DNA from: Pelagibius litoralis
Lineage (GTDB): Bacteria > Pseudomonadota > Alphaproteobacteria > Kiloniellales > Kiloniellaceae
DNA: 64,000 bases
Reading direction: 5' to 3'
Assembly (NCBI RefSeq): GCF_011683915.1
Contig: NZ_JAAQPH010000007.1
Location: forward strand, 62,001-126,000
A program made the position numbers and the translations under genes. The notes under the pieces were generated by a model. That model was not told the DNA's origin, did not search any database, and was given only the letters and a program-made list of their open reading frames with translations. This document shows positions 15,958 through 24,942 of this stretch, in pieces. Position 1 is the stretch's first letter. The number at the start of each line of letters is the position of its first letter.

Positions 15958-17445
15958 ATGAAGATGCCCGATCCCGACCAGACGATCATCGAAGCCAAGT
16001 CCGATATCGTGGCCGCGCTGCGCGTCATTGTGCCGGGCGAGGGGGTCATCGTCGATGAGGACGAACTCAGAGTTTACGAATCTGACGGCCTGACCGCCTA
16101 CAAGCAGCTGCCGCTCATTGTGGTGCTGCCGGAAACCACCGAGCAGGTCAGCCGGATCCTCAAATGTTGCCAGGAGCGCGGTGTGAAAGTGGTGCCGCGC
16201 GGCGCGGGAACCTCGCTGTCCGGTGGTGCCCTGCCGTTGGCCGATGGCATCATCCTGGGGCTCGGCAAGTTCAACCGCGTCATGGATATCGACTTCGACA
16301 ACCGCTGCGCCGTGGTGCAGCCGGGGGTGACCAACCTGGGAATCACCAAGGCCGTCGAGTCCGAGGGCTTTTACTACGCTCCCGATCCGTCCAGCCAGAT
16401 CGCCTGTACCATCGGTGGCAATGTCGCCGAGAACTCCGGCGGTGTGCATTGCCTGAAGTACGGCCTGACAACCAATAATCTGCTGGGTCTGGAAATGGTG
16501 TTGATGGACGGCACGGTCCTGCGCATCGGCGGCAAGCACCTGGATTCTGAGGGCTACGACCTGCTCGGCCTGATGACCGGCTCCGAAGGACTTCTGGGTG
16601 TGGTGACCGAGGTCACTGTCCGCCTGTTGAAGAAACCGGAGACGGCACGGGCGCTGCTGCTTGGCTTCGAGACAGCCGAACAGGCCGGCGACACGGTGGC
16701 GGCGATTATCGCGGCCGGCATTATTCCCGGCGGCATGGAGATGATGGACAGGCCCGCCATCCACGCCGCTGAAGATTTTGTCCATGCCGGATACCCGTTG
16801 AATGTCGACGCGCTGCTGATTGTCGAACTCGACGGCCCGCAGGCGGAGGTCGACTACCTGATCAAAGAGGTCTCCGGTATTGCCGAGCAGCATGGTGCGG
16901 TGACCAGCCGGATCAGCGAGAACGAGGAAGAGCGGCTTTCCTTCTGGGCCGGGCGCAAGGCGGCGTTTCCGGCGGTCGGCCGGATTTCCCCGGACTACTA
17001 CTGCATGGACGGTACGATTCCCCGCGCCCAGCTGCCTCTGGTGCTCAGGCGCATGCGCGAGATGAGCGAGAAATACGGCTTGAGGGTCGCCAACGTTTTC
17101 CACGCCGGCGACGGCAACCTGCATCCCCTTATTCTTTACGATGCCAACAAGCCGGGTGAGCTGGAGGCCGCCGAGGACTTCGGCTCGGATATCCTGAAAC
17201 TCTGCGTCGAGGTCGGCGGTGTCCTGACCGGCGAGCATGGCGTGGGTGTGGAGAAACGCGACCTCATGGGCGCCATGTTCAGCGAGATCGACCTGAAGCA
17301 GCAGCAGCGGGTGAAATGCGCTTTCGACCCCGAAGCGCTGCTCAATCCCGGCAAAGTCTTCCCGCAACTTCACCGTTGCGCCGAGTTGGGCCGTATGCAT
17401 ATCAGCGGAGGCAAGATGCCCTTCCCTGATCTGCCGCGCTTCTAG
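15958..17445 (+). CDS. glcD: Glycolate oxidase, FAD-linked subunit GlcD
   Basis: 495 residues, the usual length. The FAD_binding_4 domain shows VKVVPRGAGTSLSGGALPLA, then YAPDPSSQIACTIGGNVAEN and GGVHCLKYG. The FAD-oxidase C-terminal domain ends with ANVFHAGDGNLHPLI, GGVLTGEHGVGVEKR and FDPEALLNPGKVFP. It oxidises glycolate to glyoxylate as the flavin subunit of GlcDEF and passes electrons through GlcE and GlcF to the quinone pool. It is first in a tight operon, glcD-glcE-glcF. Control by the palindrome at 15783-15801 is inferred. A GGGGAGAG site precedes the ATG. Confidence 0.95.
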   Translation: MKMPDPDQTIIEAKSDIVAALRVIVPGEGVIVDEDELRVYESDGLTAYKQLPLIVVLPETTEQVSRILKCCQERGVKVVPRGAGTSLSGGALPLADGIILGLGKFNRVMDIDFDNRCAVVQPGVTNLGITKAVESEGFYYAPDPSSQIACTIGGNVAENSGGVHCLKYGLTTNNLLGLEMVLMDGTVLRIGGKHLDSEGYDLLGLMTGSEGLLGVVTEVTVRLLKKPETARALLLGFETAEQAGDTVAAIIAAGIIPGGMEMMDRPAIHAAEDFVHAGYPLNVDALLIVELDGPQAEVDYLIKEVSGIAEQHGAVTSRISENEEERLSFWAGRKAAFPAVGRISPDYYCMDGTIPRAQLPLVLRRMREMSEKYGLRVANVFHAGDGNLHPLILYDANKPGELEAAEDFGSDILKLCVEVGGVLTGEHGVGVEKRDLMGAMFSEIDLKQQQRVKCAFDPEALLNPGKVFPQLHRCAELGRMHISGGKMPFPDLPRF

Positions 17446-17460
17446 GAAGGATTGCTATCG

Positions 17461-18687
17461 ATGGAGTCGAGTTTCGCCGTCGAGAACAGCGATCAGTTGG
17501 TCGAAGCGGTCACCTGGGCGGCCGCGGAGCAGCAGCCGCTTGAGGTCATCGGTCGAGGCAGCAAACGCGCGCTGGGCCGTCCTGTGCAGGCAGGCCACAG
17601 CCTGGACCTCTCACGGCTTACCGGGATCACGCTTTACGAGCCCGAAGAGCTGGTGCTCTCGGCGCGGGCGGGCACCAGCCTTGCGGAGATCGAGGCGGCG
17701 GTCGCCGAGAAGAACCAGATGCTTGCCTTTGAGCCCGTCGACCTGTCGCCGCTGCTGGGTGGTGCCGCTGGGGGCGGCTCCATCGGCGGCGTGCTGGCCT
17801 GCAATCTTTCCGGCCCGCGGCGCATCAAGGCCGGTGCGGCGCGCGATCACTTTCTTGGCGTGGAATCGGCTTCGGGGCGCGGTGAGATCTTCAAGTCAGG
17901 GGGGCGGGTGGTCAAGAACGTCACCGGCTACGATCTCTGCAAACTTCTCTGCGGGTCCTACGGTACTCTGGCGGTAATGACCGACGTGACGCTGAAGGTT
18001 CTGCCACGGCCGCAGAAGACTTATACCGTGCTGGTTCTCGGCCTCGACGATGCGACCGCGGTGAAGGCCATGAGCCGCGCCCTGGGTTCGCCGCACGAAG
18101 TCTCCGGCGCGGCGCATCTGCCCGCGGGATTGGCCGCAGGCTCGGCGGTTTCCTATGTTGCCGAGGCCGGCGGCGCGGTGACCGCCATCAGGCTGGAGGG
18201 GCCGGGCCCCTCGGTCGAATACCGCTGTGCGGCGCTGCGCCGCGAATTGGCGGACCTGGGCGATACCGAGGAACTGCACAGTCGGAACTCCCTGGCGCTC
18301 TGGCAGGAACTGCGCGACGTCAGGCCGCTTTGGGTTCAGGAAGATAAGGGGCCGGAACGCGCCGTCTGGCGGATCTCCGTTGCGCCCAGCGAGGGGCCGG
18401 AGGTGGTGGCCGCAATCGGTCAGGGGGAAGCTTTCTACGACTGGGGCGGCGGGTTGGTGTGGCTTGCCCTCTCGGCCGAGGGGGACGCCGGCGCGGGGCG
18501 TATCCGCGATGTGCTACGCCCGGGCGGTGGGCACGCGACCCTGATCCGCGCCCCTTTGGAGGTGCGCGCGGCAGAGCCCGTGTTTCATCCTCAGGACCCG
18601 GCCATGGCGGCGCTTTCGGCGCGGGTGAAGGACGGTTTCGATCCGTGCCGCGTGTTGAATCCCGGTCGCATGTACGCGGGGCTGTAA
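17461..18687 (+). CDS. glcE: Glycolate oxidase, FAD-binding subunit GlcE
   Basis: 408 residues from ATG 17461, about nine bases after an AGGAAGG site; a TTG at 17452 is a weaker alternative. It carries a truncated FAD_binding_4 domain: PLEVIGRGSKRALGRPVQAG, LGGAAGGGSIGGVLACNLSG, and GGRVVKNVTGYDLCKLLCGS. The ending CRVLNPGRMYAG is typical of GlcE. It is the second flavoprotein subunit of glycolate dehydrogenase and is needed for activity together with GlcD and GlcF. The stop lies three bases before glcF. Confidence 0.93.
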   Translation: MESSFAVENSDQLVEAVTWAAAEQQPLEVIGRGSKRALGRPVQAGHSLDLSRLTGITLYEPEELVLSARAGTSLAEIEAAVAEKNQMLAFEPVDLSPLLGGAAGGGSIGGVLACNLSGPRRIKAGAARDHFLGVESASGRGEIFKSGGRVVKNVTGYDLCKLLCGSYGTLAVMTDVTLKVLPRPQKTYTVLVLGLDDATAVKAMSRALGSPHEVSGAAHLPAGLAAGSAVSYVAEAGGAVTAIRLEGPGPSVEYRCAALRRELADLGDTEELHSRNSLALWQELRDVRPLWVQEDKGPERAVWRISVAPSEGPEVVAAIGQGEAFYDWGGGLVWLALSAEGDAGAGRIRDVLRPGGGHATLIRAPLEVRAAEPVFHPQDPAMAALSARVKDGFDPCRVLNPGRMYAGL

Positions 18688-18690
18688 GCG

Positions 18691-20028
18691 ATGCAAACCA
18701 ATTTCTCCCTCGCCCAACTGGCCGATCCGGATACCGCGGAGTCCGAAAGAATCCTGCGCAACTGCGTGCACTGCGGTTTCTGTACGGCGACCTGTCCGAC
18801 CTATACGCTGCTGGGCGACGAACTGGACAGCCCGCGCGGGCGGATCTATCTGCTGAAGGACATGCTGGAGAAAGGCCGTCCCGCCACAGCAAAAGTGGTC
18901 AAGCATATCGACCGCTGTCTTTCCTGCCTGTCCTGCATGACCACCTGTCCCTCGGGCGTTCACTACATGCACCTGGTCGACCACGGCCGCAAGTACATCG
19001 AGGAGACGTTCCGCCGACCGCTGCCCGAACGGTTGCTGCGCTGGATTCTGGCCTTTGTGCTGCCCAGTCCGTCGCGCTTTCGCCTGGCGTTGCTTGGCGC
19101 CTACTTCGCCAAACCTTTCGCGGCCCTTATGCCCGGCCGCCTGAAGGGGCTGCTGGCGATGGCGCCGGCGGAGGTGCGGCCGCCCAGCAAGGTCGACCGG
19201 CCGCAGGTTTTTACCGCCGAGGGCAAGCGGCGGGGCCGGGTCGCCTTGATGACCGGCTGTGCGCAGAAGGTCCTGGCGCCGGAGATCAACGAGGCCACGG
19301 TGCGCCTTTTGACCCGCTTTGGTATTGAGGTCGTGGTGGCCAAAGGTGCGGGCTGTTGCGGCGCGCTGGTCCATCACATGGGCAAGGAAGCGCCGGCCCT
19401 CGACAGCGCGAAAGCGAATATCGGGGCCTGGACCCGCGAGCTGGAAGGCGAGGGGCTGGACGCCGTGATCATCAACGCTTCGGGTTGCGGCACGACAGTG
19501 AAGGACTACGGCTTCATGCTGCGTGAAGACCCGAAGTGGAAGGACGCGGCGGCAAAGATAGCAGCGATCACCCAGGACGTGACGGAGTTCTTGGACCGTC
19601 TCGATCTGATCGCCCCGGAGCAGGCCCTGGAACAGGCCCAAGAGCGGGAGGCGGGTCTCACCGTCGCCTATCACTCCGCCTGTTCCATGCAGCATGGCCA
19701 GCAGATCCGCCGCGAACCCAAAGACCTGCTGACCAGAGCGGGTTTTGCCGTGAAGGACGTGCCGGAGGGACACCTCTGCTGCGGTTCGGCCGGCACCTAC
19801 AATCTGATGCAGCCTGAGATCGCCGGGCAGCTGAAGGCCCGCAAGGTCCGCAACATCGAAGCGACGCAGCCGGATGTCATTGCCACCGGTAACATCGGCT
19901 GCATGACCCAGATCGGCAGCGGCACGAAGATACCGATCGCGCACACGGTCGAACTGCTGGACTGGGCGACCGGCGGCCCGAAGCCCCGTGCACTCACCAG
20001 CAGCGAAACTGCCGGAGAGAGCGCTTAA
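18691..20028 (+). CDS. glcF: Glycolate oxidase, iron-sulfur subunit GlcF
   Basis: 445 residues. Two 4Fe-4S clusters are ligated by CVHCGFCTATCPTY (residues about 26-39) and CLSCLSCMTTCPSG (about 76-89). Two CCG (heterodisulfide reductase-like) domains follow, with GAGCCGALVHHMG and GHLCCGSAGTYNL. It carries electrons from the flavin subunits to the membrane quinones. It is the last gene of glcDEF. The stop overlaps by four bases the stop of the convergent DUF2817 gene, with no room for a terminator between them. Confidence 0.95.
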   Translation: MQTNFSLAQLADPDTAESERILRNCVHCGFCTATCPTYTLLGDELDSPRGRIYLLKDMLEKGRPATAKVVKHIDRCLSCLSCMTTCPSGVHYMHLVDHGRKYIEETFRRPLPERLLRWILAFVLPSPSRFRLALLGAYFAKPFAALMPGRLKGLLAMAPAEVRPPSKVDRPQVFTAEGKRRGRVALMTGCAQKVLAPEINEATVRLLTRFGIEVVVAKGAGCCGALVHHMGKEAPALDSAKANIGAWTRELEGEGLDAVIINASGCGTTVKDYGFMLREDPKWKDAAAKIAAITQDVTEFLDRLDLIAPEQALEQAQEREAGLTVAYHSACSMQHGQQIRREPKDLLTRAGFAVKDVPEGHLCCGSAGTYNLMQPEIAGQLKARKVRNIEATQPDVIATGNIGCMTQIGSGTKIPIAHTVELLDWATGGPKPRALTSSETAGESA

Positions 20029-21107
20029 CCCGCCAAGCCTGCCAGGGCCAGCCGCTGAGTTTCCACCGCCCGTTCCCAGACCATTTCCTTCCAGTCGTCG
20101 GCGTCCTGGTAAAAGGCTTCGCGGACCTGCGCCTTGATGGCGCGGCCTTTGGCCGAACCCAGGTCGCCGTGCAGGTGCAGCCAGTTGTCTGCGCGCAGGG
20201 CCAGTTTCACTTCCTCCATCGGCAGGGTGCCGTACTCCAGCGCAAGCGGTGTGATCGCCGCCTGCGGTGCGGCCTGCTGCATGCCGATCATGTTGTAGCC
20301 CTGGATGTCGGCTGATGAGGAGGTGCCGAGTGCCGGGCAGGTGTGGTCGTCGCCATACCAGTCCTGAACCCTTGCCAGGCTCGGCGCATTCGGTTCGGCC
20401 GGGCATATGCGCTCGCCGTGTCCGCGCGGGCCGAGGCCGGTGTGATAGTCGATCACCGCAATGGCCTTGGCTTGAGAGAGGTGCCGAAAAAAGATTTCCT
20501 TCAGGGTGCGGTGTGACCAGGTGGCGGCGGTGCCGCCGAAAAAGATTCCGTCCGGGTGATTGTACTGGCCGGCAGACACCGCCGCCTGCAGGGCATCCGC
20601 CCCATGGGCGTCGGCATAGGCGTAGATGATTTCGCGGGTCGCCGCGATGGTTGCGTCGTCCCAGGTGGCCGGGCAGAGCGCTTCCGCCAGTTCGTCGTAG
20701 CCGTCGTTGGTGGGCAGGGGGGTGGAGAAGTCGATGAAGTTTCGGTTGAGGTCGACATTGTCCTCGGTCACGCGGCGCAGCCAGGCAAAGCCATGCGGAT
20801 TGATCGCATGGATGGCCACATAGGCAAAGCCGGGGGGCAGCTCAGCCGCCAGGCCGCTGTCGAACCAACCGGTCTGTACGCCGTTGCCGCAGAAGCCCTC
20901 GGCGCCATGGGTACCGGACATGGTCAGAAGGATGCGTTCGGCGTCTTCCGGGCCCAACCAGGCCACATCCGTGGACAGGCTTTCGCCGTCAGGGCCGGCA
21001 TCCGGGTGCTGATAGCTGGTGATCGATGCATTTGCCTTGGCGGCCGCCTCGGCAAAGTGCCGGCGTGCCTGATAGTAGTTGCTCGAGAAATACGGAGCGG
21101 CGACCAT
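20025..21107 (-). CDS. DUF2817 (M14-like zinc carboxypeptidase fold) protein
   Basis: About 360 residues from ATG 21107 (MVAAPYFSSNYYQAR), which has a GAAGGG site; an ATG at 21149 is also in frame. The zinc-site motif is MSGTHGAEGFCG with a later HAINPHGFAWLRR and DNVDLNRNFIDF, the Asn-Arg substrate-binding motif of M14 peptidases. AVIDYHTGLGPRGHGE supplies a further zinc ligand, and LALEYGT the catalytic Glu region. Members are predicted cytoplasmic hydrolases of amide bonds, with unknown substrate. It converges on glcF. Confidence 0.85.
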   Translation of the reverse strand: MVAAPYFSSNYYQARRHFAEAAAKANASITSYQHPDAGPDGESLSTDVAWLGPEDAERILLTMSGTHGAEGFCGNGVQTGWFDSGLAAELPPGFAYVAIHAINPHGFAWLRRVTEDNVDLNRNFIDFSTPLPTNDGYDELAEALCPATWDDATIAATREIIYAYADAHGADALQAAVSAGQYNHPDGIFFGGTAATWSHRTLKEIFFRHLSQAKAIAVIDYHTGLGPRGHGERICPAEPNAPSLARVQDWYGDDHTCPALGTSSSADIQGYNMIGMQQAAPQAAITPLALEYGTLPMEEVKLALRADNWLHLHGDLGSAKGRAIKAQVREAFYQDADDWKEMVWERAVETQRLALAGLAG

Positions 21108-21192
21108 TGCACAAGACCCTTCATCTAAAAGTGAAAGCCGGTGAACCATCCGGCTCTATGGTTGATCTCAGCTTTCGTTCATACTTGAGAAT

Positions 21193-21750
21193 ATGAGACA
21201 TATCTCGCTGAAGGCGATTGCCGTGTTGTTTAGTCTGTTCGCTGCGCTGCCCAGCGCGGCGGATCAGAACGATGCACGGCTAGAAAAACTTTTCGACCGG
21301 CTGCTGGAAGCTCCGGGGCCGGCGGAGGCGCAGGCGGTCGAAGGCGCGATCTGGTCGATCTGGGCACAGTCCGACGACGGGGCGGTGCGGGCCCTGATGG
21401 AAGACGGCGTGGCTGCCATGTCGCGGCGGGATTATCGCCGTGCCCTATCGAAGTTCGAGCAGATGGTTGCCATTGCGCCGGATTTTGCGGAGGGCTGGAA
21501 CAAGCGTGCCACGGTCCACTATCTGATGGGGCGTTACGATCAGTCCCTGGCTGATGTCGCGCGCACCCTGGCCCTGGAGCCACGGCACTTCGGCGCTCTG
21601 TCAGGGCGCGGTTTGATCTATGTCGCCCTTGAAGATGAGAAGCGCGCCCTCGACTCTTTCGAGGAGGCCCTGGTTATCCACCCCAATCTGATTTCGGCGG
21701 CGATCAACGCCGAGGCGTTGCGTAAAATTCTGCGCGAGCGCGAGATCTAA
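21193..21750 (+). CDS. Periplasmic TPR-repeat protein
   Basis: 185 residues with a signal peptide (MRHISLKAIAVLFSLFAALP, cut after SAADQ or nearby). Residues about 70-175 form three tetratricopeptide units: DYRRALSKFEQMVAIAPDFA, GRYDQSLADVARTLALEPRH and EKRALDSFEEALVIHPN. The protein probably acts as a small interaction scaffold in the periplasm. Its partner is unknown. It is divergent from the DUF2817 gene, with about 85 bases between their starts. Its last four bases overlap the stop of the convergent cupin gene. Confidence 0.85.
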   Translation: MRHISLKAIAVLFSLFAALPSAADQNDARLEKLFDRLLEAPGPAEAQAVEGAIWSIWAQSDDGAVRALMEDGVAAMSRRDYRRALSKFEQMVAIAPDFAEGWNKRATVHYLMGRYDQSLADVARTLALEPRHFGALSGRGLIYVALEDEKRALDSFEEALVIHPNLISAAINAEALRKILREREI

Positions 21751-22136
21751 AGCGGCTTGTGTTCGGTACCTTCGCCGAGGGTCATAAAGACCATTTGGCC
21801 AGCTTCGCACAGCTTCACGCGATGCCAGCAGCCGCGCGGAACGACGAAGGTTTCGCCTGCCTTCAGGTCGATTTCCTCATTCTGACCCGGCCGTTCAAGG
21901 ACAATGGTTACCTGACCCGATAGCAGCAGCAGAACCTCGTCGCCCGCCGGGTGCATCTCCCAGTGTGCCATGTCCTCGGTCATGTCCGCGGCCATGATCA
22001 AGCGTCCGGCAGTTTCGCGCTTGCCCGACATCAGTTGGGGCCAGAATTCAGGCGTCAGTTCGATTTCGGTGACGCCGCCATCCGCGCGCAGTTCGAGATA
22101 TGTTTGTGTCAGTTTTCGTGAAATTTCTTTCGGCAT
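21747..22136 (-). CDS. Small cupin-domain protein
   Basis: 129 residues from ATG 22136 (MPKEISRKLTQTYLEL); the longer open frame upstream overlaps pyk and is a shadow. The single cupin barrel shows HWEMHPAGDEVLLLLSGQVT (motif 1) and AGETFVVPRGCWHRVKLCE (motif 2). This leaves His, Glu and a second His as likely metal ligands. It starts 22 bases after the pyruvate kinase stop on the same strand, so it may be read from the fadR-gckA-pyk transcript. The substrate is unknown. Confidence 0.85.
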   Translation of the reverse strand: MPKEISRKLTQTYLELRADGGVTEIELTPEFWPQLMSGKRETAGRLIMAADMTEDMAHWEMHPAGDEVLLLLSGQVTIVLERPGQNEEIDLKAGETFVVPRGCWHRVKLCEAGQMVFMTLGEGTEHKPL

Positions 22137-22158
22137 CGAAACCCTTATCGATCGCTCC

Positions 22159-23577
22159 TTAGTGATCGACCTTGGCGATACGGAGCATGTTGGTCGTCCC
22201 CGGCGTTTTGAAGGGGACTCCGGCGGTGATCGCCAGGTTGTCCCCCAGGTTTGCAAAGCCTTCGCGCACGGCGATGCGGCTGGCTTTCTCGACCATCTCC
22301 TGGGTGTTCGAAACATCTTCGGTATGAACGCAGTGGGCGCCCCAGAGCACCGCCAGCCGGCGGGCGGTGCGCAGCTCGTTGGTCAGAACCAGGATCGGCA
22401 CGTTCGGGCGCTGCCGGGCCGCGCGCAGGGCCGTCGAACCGGACATGGTGTAGTTCACGATGGCGGCGGTTGCGATGGTGGCGGCAACCTGTGCCGCAGC
22501 GGTCGAAATGGCGTCGGCACCGGTGGCCTCGGCCTCGCCGTCGCGGGCATGAATGATGCCGAGATAGGAGGGATCGCCCTCGGTGCTCTGGATAATCCGG
22601 TCCATGATCGAAACCGCTTCGTTGGGATAGTCGCCAGCGGCGGTTTCAGCGGAAAGCATGACCGCATCGGCGCCATCGTAGATCGCCGTGGCGACGTCTG
22701 AGGCCTCGGCGCGGGTCGGTGTAGGTGCGGTGATCATGGATTCCAGCATCTGCGTTGCAACGACGACCGGAACGCCGGAGAGGCGGCTGGCATGAATGAT
22801 CTGCTTCTGGCGAGCGGGAATGGTTTCCGGCGGCATCTCGACCCCCAGGTCGCCGCGGGCCACCATCATCGCATCCGACAGCGCGACCAGCTGCGGCAGG
22901 CAGTCGAGCGCGGCGGGCTTTTCCACCTTGGTCATGATGGCCGCCCGGTCGCCGATCAGACGGCGCGCCTCGGTCAGATCCTCAGGGCGCTGTACGAAGG
23001 ACAGGGCAACCCAGTCGACACCCAGGCCAAGGGCGAACTCCAGGTCGGCCCGGTCTTTCTCGGTGAGCGGAGAAATCGGCAGAATCACGCCGGGAAGGTT
23101 TACCCCCTTGCGGTCGCGCAGGGGACCGCCGGTCACGACCTTGGTGATCGCATGATCCGGCGTGCTTTCCTGGACTTCCAGGCGCAGCTTGCCGTCATCG
23201 ATCAGCAGCGATGTGCCCGGCGAGATGGCGGCGAAGATCTCATGGTGGGGCAGGCAGGCACGCTTTTCATCGCCAACCGCCGGATCGAGGTCGAGGCGAA
23301 ACGGTTGCCCGGCTTCCAAGTCGACCGCCCCGTCGCGCACGGTGCCGATGCGCAGCTTCGGGCCCTGCATGTCGGCCATGATACCGATCGGCCGATCCAG
23401 TTCCCGTTCGATCTCGCGGATCGTGTCGTAGCGCGCTTTGTGATCCTCATGACTGCCATGGCTGAAGTTCAGTCGGAAGACGTCGGCCCCGCAACTGAAA
23501 AGCGCGCGGATTTCTTCTTTGTCTGAGCTTGCGGGCCCAAGCGTGGCGACTATTTTGGCTTTTCTGCTGCGGCGCAT
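22159..23577 (-). CDS. pyk: Pyruvate kinase
   Basis: 472 residues, full length. It starts KAKIVATLGPASSDKEEI, with FRLNFSHGSHEDH and the PEP/metal site MTKVEKPAAL and MMVARGDLGVEMP. Later come ATQMLESMI and MLSAETAAGDYP. It converts PEP and ADP to pyruvate and ATP. It lies downstream of glycerate 2-kinase and the FadR-type regulator on the same strand, 90 bases after the kinase. This arrangement sends 2-phosphoglycerate from the glycerate pathway on to pyruvate. Alphaproteobacteria often hold pyk next to gckA. Confidence 0.96.
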   Translation of the reverse strand: MRRSRKAKIVATLGPASSDKEEIRALFSCGADVFRLNFSHGSHEDHKARYDTIREIERELDRPIGIMADMQGPKLRIGTVRDGAVDLEAGQPFRLDLDPAVGDEKRACLPHHEIFAAISPGTSLLIDDGKLRLEVQESTPDHAITKVVTGGPLRDRKGVNLPGVILPISPLTEKDRADLEFALGLGVDWVALSFVQRPEDLTEARRLIGDRAAIMTKVEKPAALDCLPQLVALSDAMMVARGDLGVEMPPETIPARQKQIIHASRLSGVPVVVATQMLESMITAPTPTRAEASDVATAIYDGADAVMLSAETAAGDYPNEAVSIMDRIIQSTEGDPSYLGIIHARDGEAEATGADAISTAAAQVAATIATAAIVNYTMSGSTALRAARQRPNVPILVLTNELRTARRLAVLWGAHCVHTEDVSNTQEMVEKASRIAVREGFANLGDNLAITAGVPFKTPGTTNMLRIAKVDH

Positions 23578-23667
23578 ATCGCGGATCTTACCCTGGTTTA
23601 TGAGGCGGTTTTGTGAGGCGAATCATGACAGCCGGCGGCGGCTACCCCCGCCATCTCGTGTAGCCAT

Positions 23668-24942
23668 CTAGTGTATACGTTGTATCAGGATGGCGCGAAA
23701 GTCATTCACGTTCGTGCGTGTCGGCCCGGTCTCCACGAGGCTGCCCAGTTTAGCGAAGAAACTGTAGCCGTCGTTGTTGGCCAGCATCGCTTTGGCGTTG
23801 ATATCCGCAGCCGCTGCGCGGGCCAGGATGTCAGGCGTGACGATTGCCCCGGCATTGTCCTCGCTGCCGTCGATGCCGTCGGTGTCGCAGGCAAGGCCGT
23901 AAACACCCGCAAGGCCATCCAAGGCGACCGTGAGGGCCAGCAGGAACTCAGCATTTCGGCCGCCGCGGCCGTCCCCCTGCACCGTCACCGTGGTCTCGCC
24001 GCCCGAAAGCAGAACGCAAGGGGCTTCAGCGGGTTGCCCATAGTGCGCGACCTGACGGGCGATTCCGGCCATGACCTGGGCGACATCGCGGGCCTCGCCT
24101 TCTATGGAATCGCCCAGGATGACCGGCGTAATGCCGGCCTTTCTGGCGACGGCGGCCGCAGCTTCCAGGCAGGCCTGGGGCTTGGCGACGATCTGGGTTT
24201 CAATCTGTGCGAGGCGTGGATCGCCGGGTTTGGGCGTCTCGTCTGCAGCGTTCCATAGCAGCTTTGCCACATCGGGCGGGGTGCCGATGCCGTATTTTTC
24301 CAGGATCGCCCGGGCATCCGCAAAGGTCGTCGGGTCAGCGACCGTCGGGCCTGAGGCGATGACGGCGGGATCGTCGCCGGGAACATCGGAAATCATCAGG
24401 TTGACGACCTTCGCCGGTGCGGCGGCGGCGGCCAGGCGCCCGCCCTTGATGGCCGACAGGTGTTTGCGCACGCAGTTCATTTCGTCGATGGCTGCCCCTG
24501 ATTTCAGGAGCGCGCGGTTGACCGCCTGCTTTTCCTCCAGGCTGATGCCGTCAGCCGGCAGGGCCAGCAGCGCCGATCCCCCGCCGGATATCAGACAGAG
24601 CAGCAGATCGTCCTCGCCGAGGTCCTGCGCCATTGTAAGAATACGGCGGGCGGCATCCTGCCCGGCGTTATCGGGCACCGGATGGGCGGCTTCGATCACC
24701 TCGATACGCTGGCAATCCGCCCCGTGATCGTAGCGGGTGACAACAAGGCCTTCCAAAGGGCCGTCCCAGTGCTGCTCGACGGCTTTTGCCATCGCGGCGG
24801 CTGCCTTGCCGGCGCCCACCACCACCGTGCGCCCTTTCGGTGCTGCCGGCAGATAAGCGGGCACCGCTTTGGCCGGATCGGCTGCCGCCAAGGCAGCGTC
24901 GAACAGTCGCCGCAGAAACGCTGTCGGCTGCTCTTCACCCAT
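23668..24942 (-). CDS. gckA: Glycerate 2-kinase (GckA/TtuD, MOFRL family)
   Basis: About 424 residues from ATG 24942, which overlaps the regulator's last codons by eight bases; an upstream in-frame start at 24978 is less likely. The N-terminal kinase-like domain has VVVGAGKAAAAMAKAVEQHW and LLCLISGGGSALLALPADGI. The MOFRL domain has VLLSGGETTVTVQGDGRGGR and ACDTDGIDGSEDNAGAIV. The enzyme phosphorylates D-glycerate to 2-phosphoglycerate (family knowledge). With GlcDEF and pyruvate kinase it fits a route from glycolate to pyruvate; glyoxylate carboligase and tartronate semialdehyde reductase are not in this window. Confidence 0.92.
   Translation of the reverse strand: MGEEQPTAFLRRLFDAALAAADPAKAVPAYLPAAPKGRTVVVGAGKAAAAMAKAVEQHWDGPLEGLVVTRYDHGADCQRIEVIEAAHPVPDNAGQDAARRILTMAQDLGEDDLLLCLISGGGSALLALPADGISLEEKQAVNRALLKSGAAIDEMNCVRKHLSAIKGGRLAAAAAPAKVVNLMISDVPGDDPAVIASGPTVADPTTFADARAILEKYGIGTPPDVAKLLWNAADETPKPGDPRLAQIETQIVAKPQACLEAAAAVARKAGITPVILGDSIEGEARDVAQVMAGIARQVAHYGQPAEAPCVLLSGGETTVTVQGDGRGGRNAEFLLALTVALDGLAGVYGLACDTDGIDGSEDNAGAIVTPDILARAAAADINAKAMLANNDGYSFFAKLGSLVETGPTRTNVNDFRAILIQRIH

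Noticed and set aside
15922-17400. 492-codon minus-strand frame opposite glcD
   Set aside because: Rich in His/Gln from reversed codons; glcD motifs on the plus strand explain the region.
18514-20406. 630-codon minus-strand frame across glcF
   Set aside because: Shadow frame; glcF has two clear Fe-S motifs on the plus strand.
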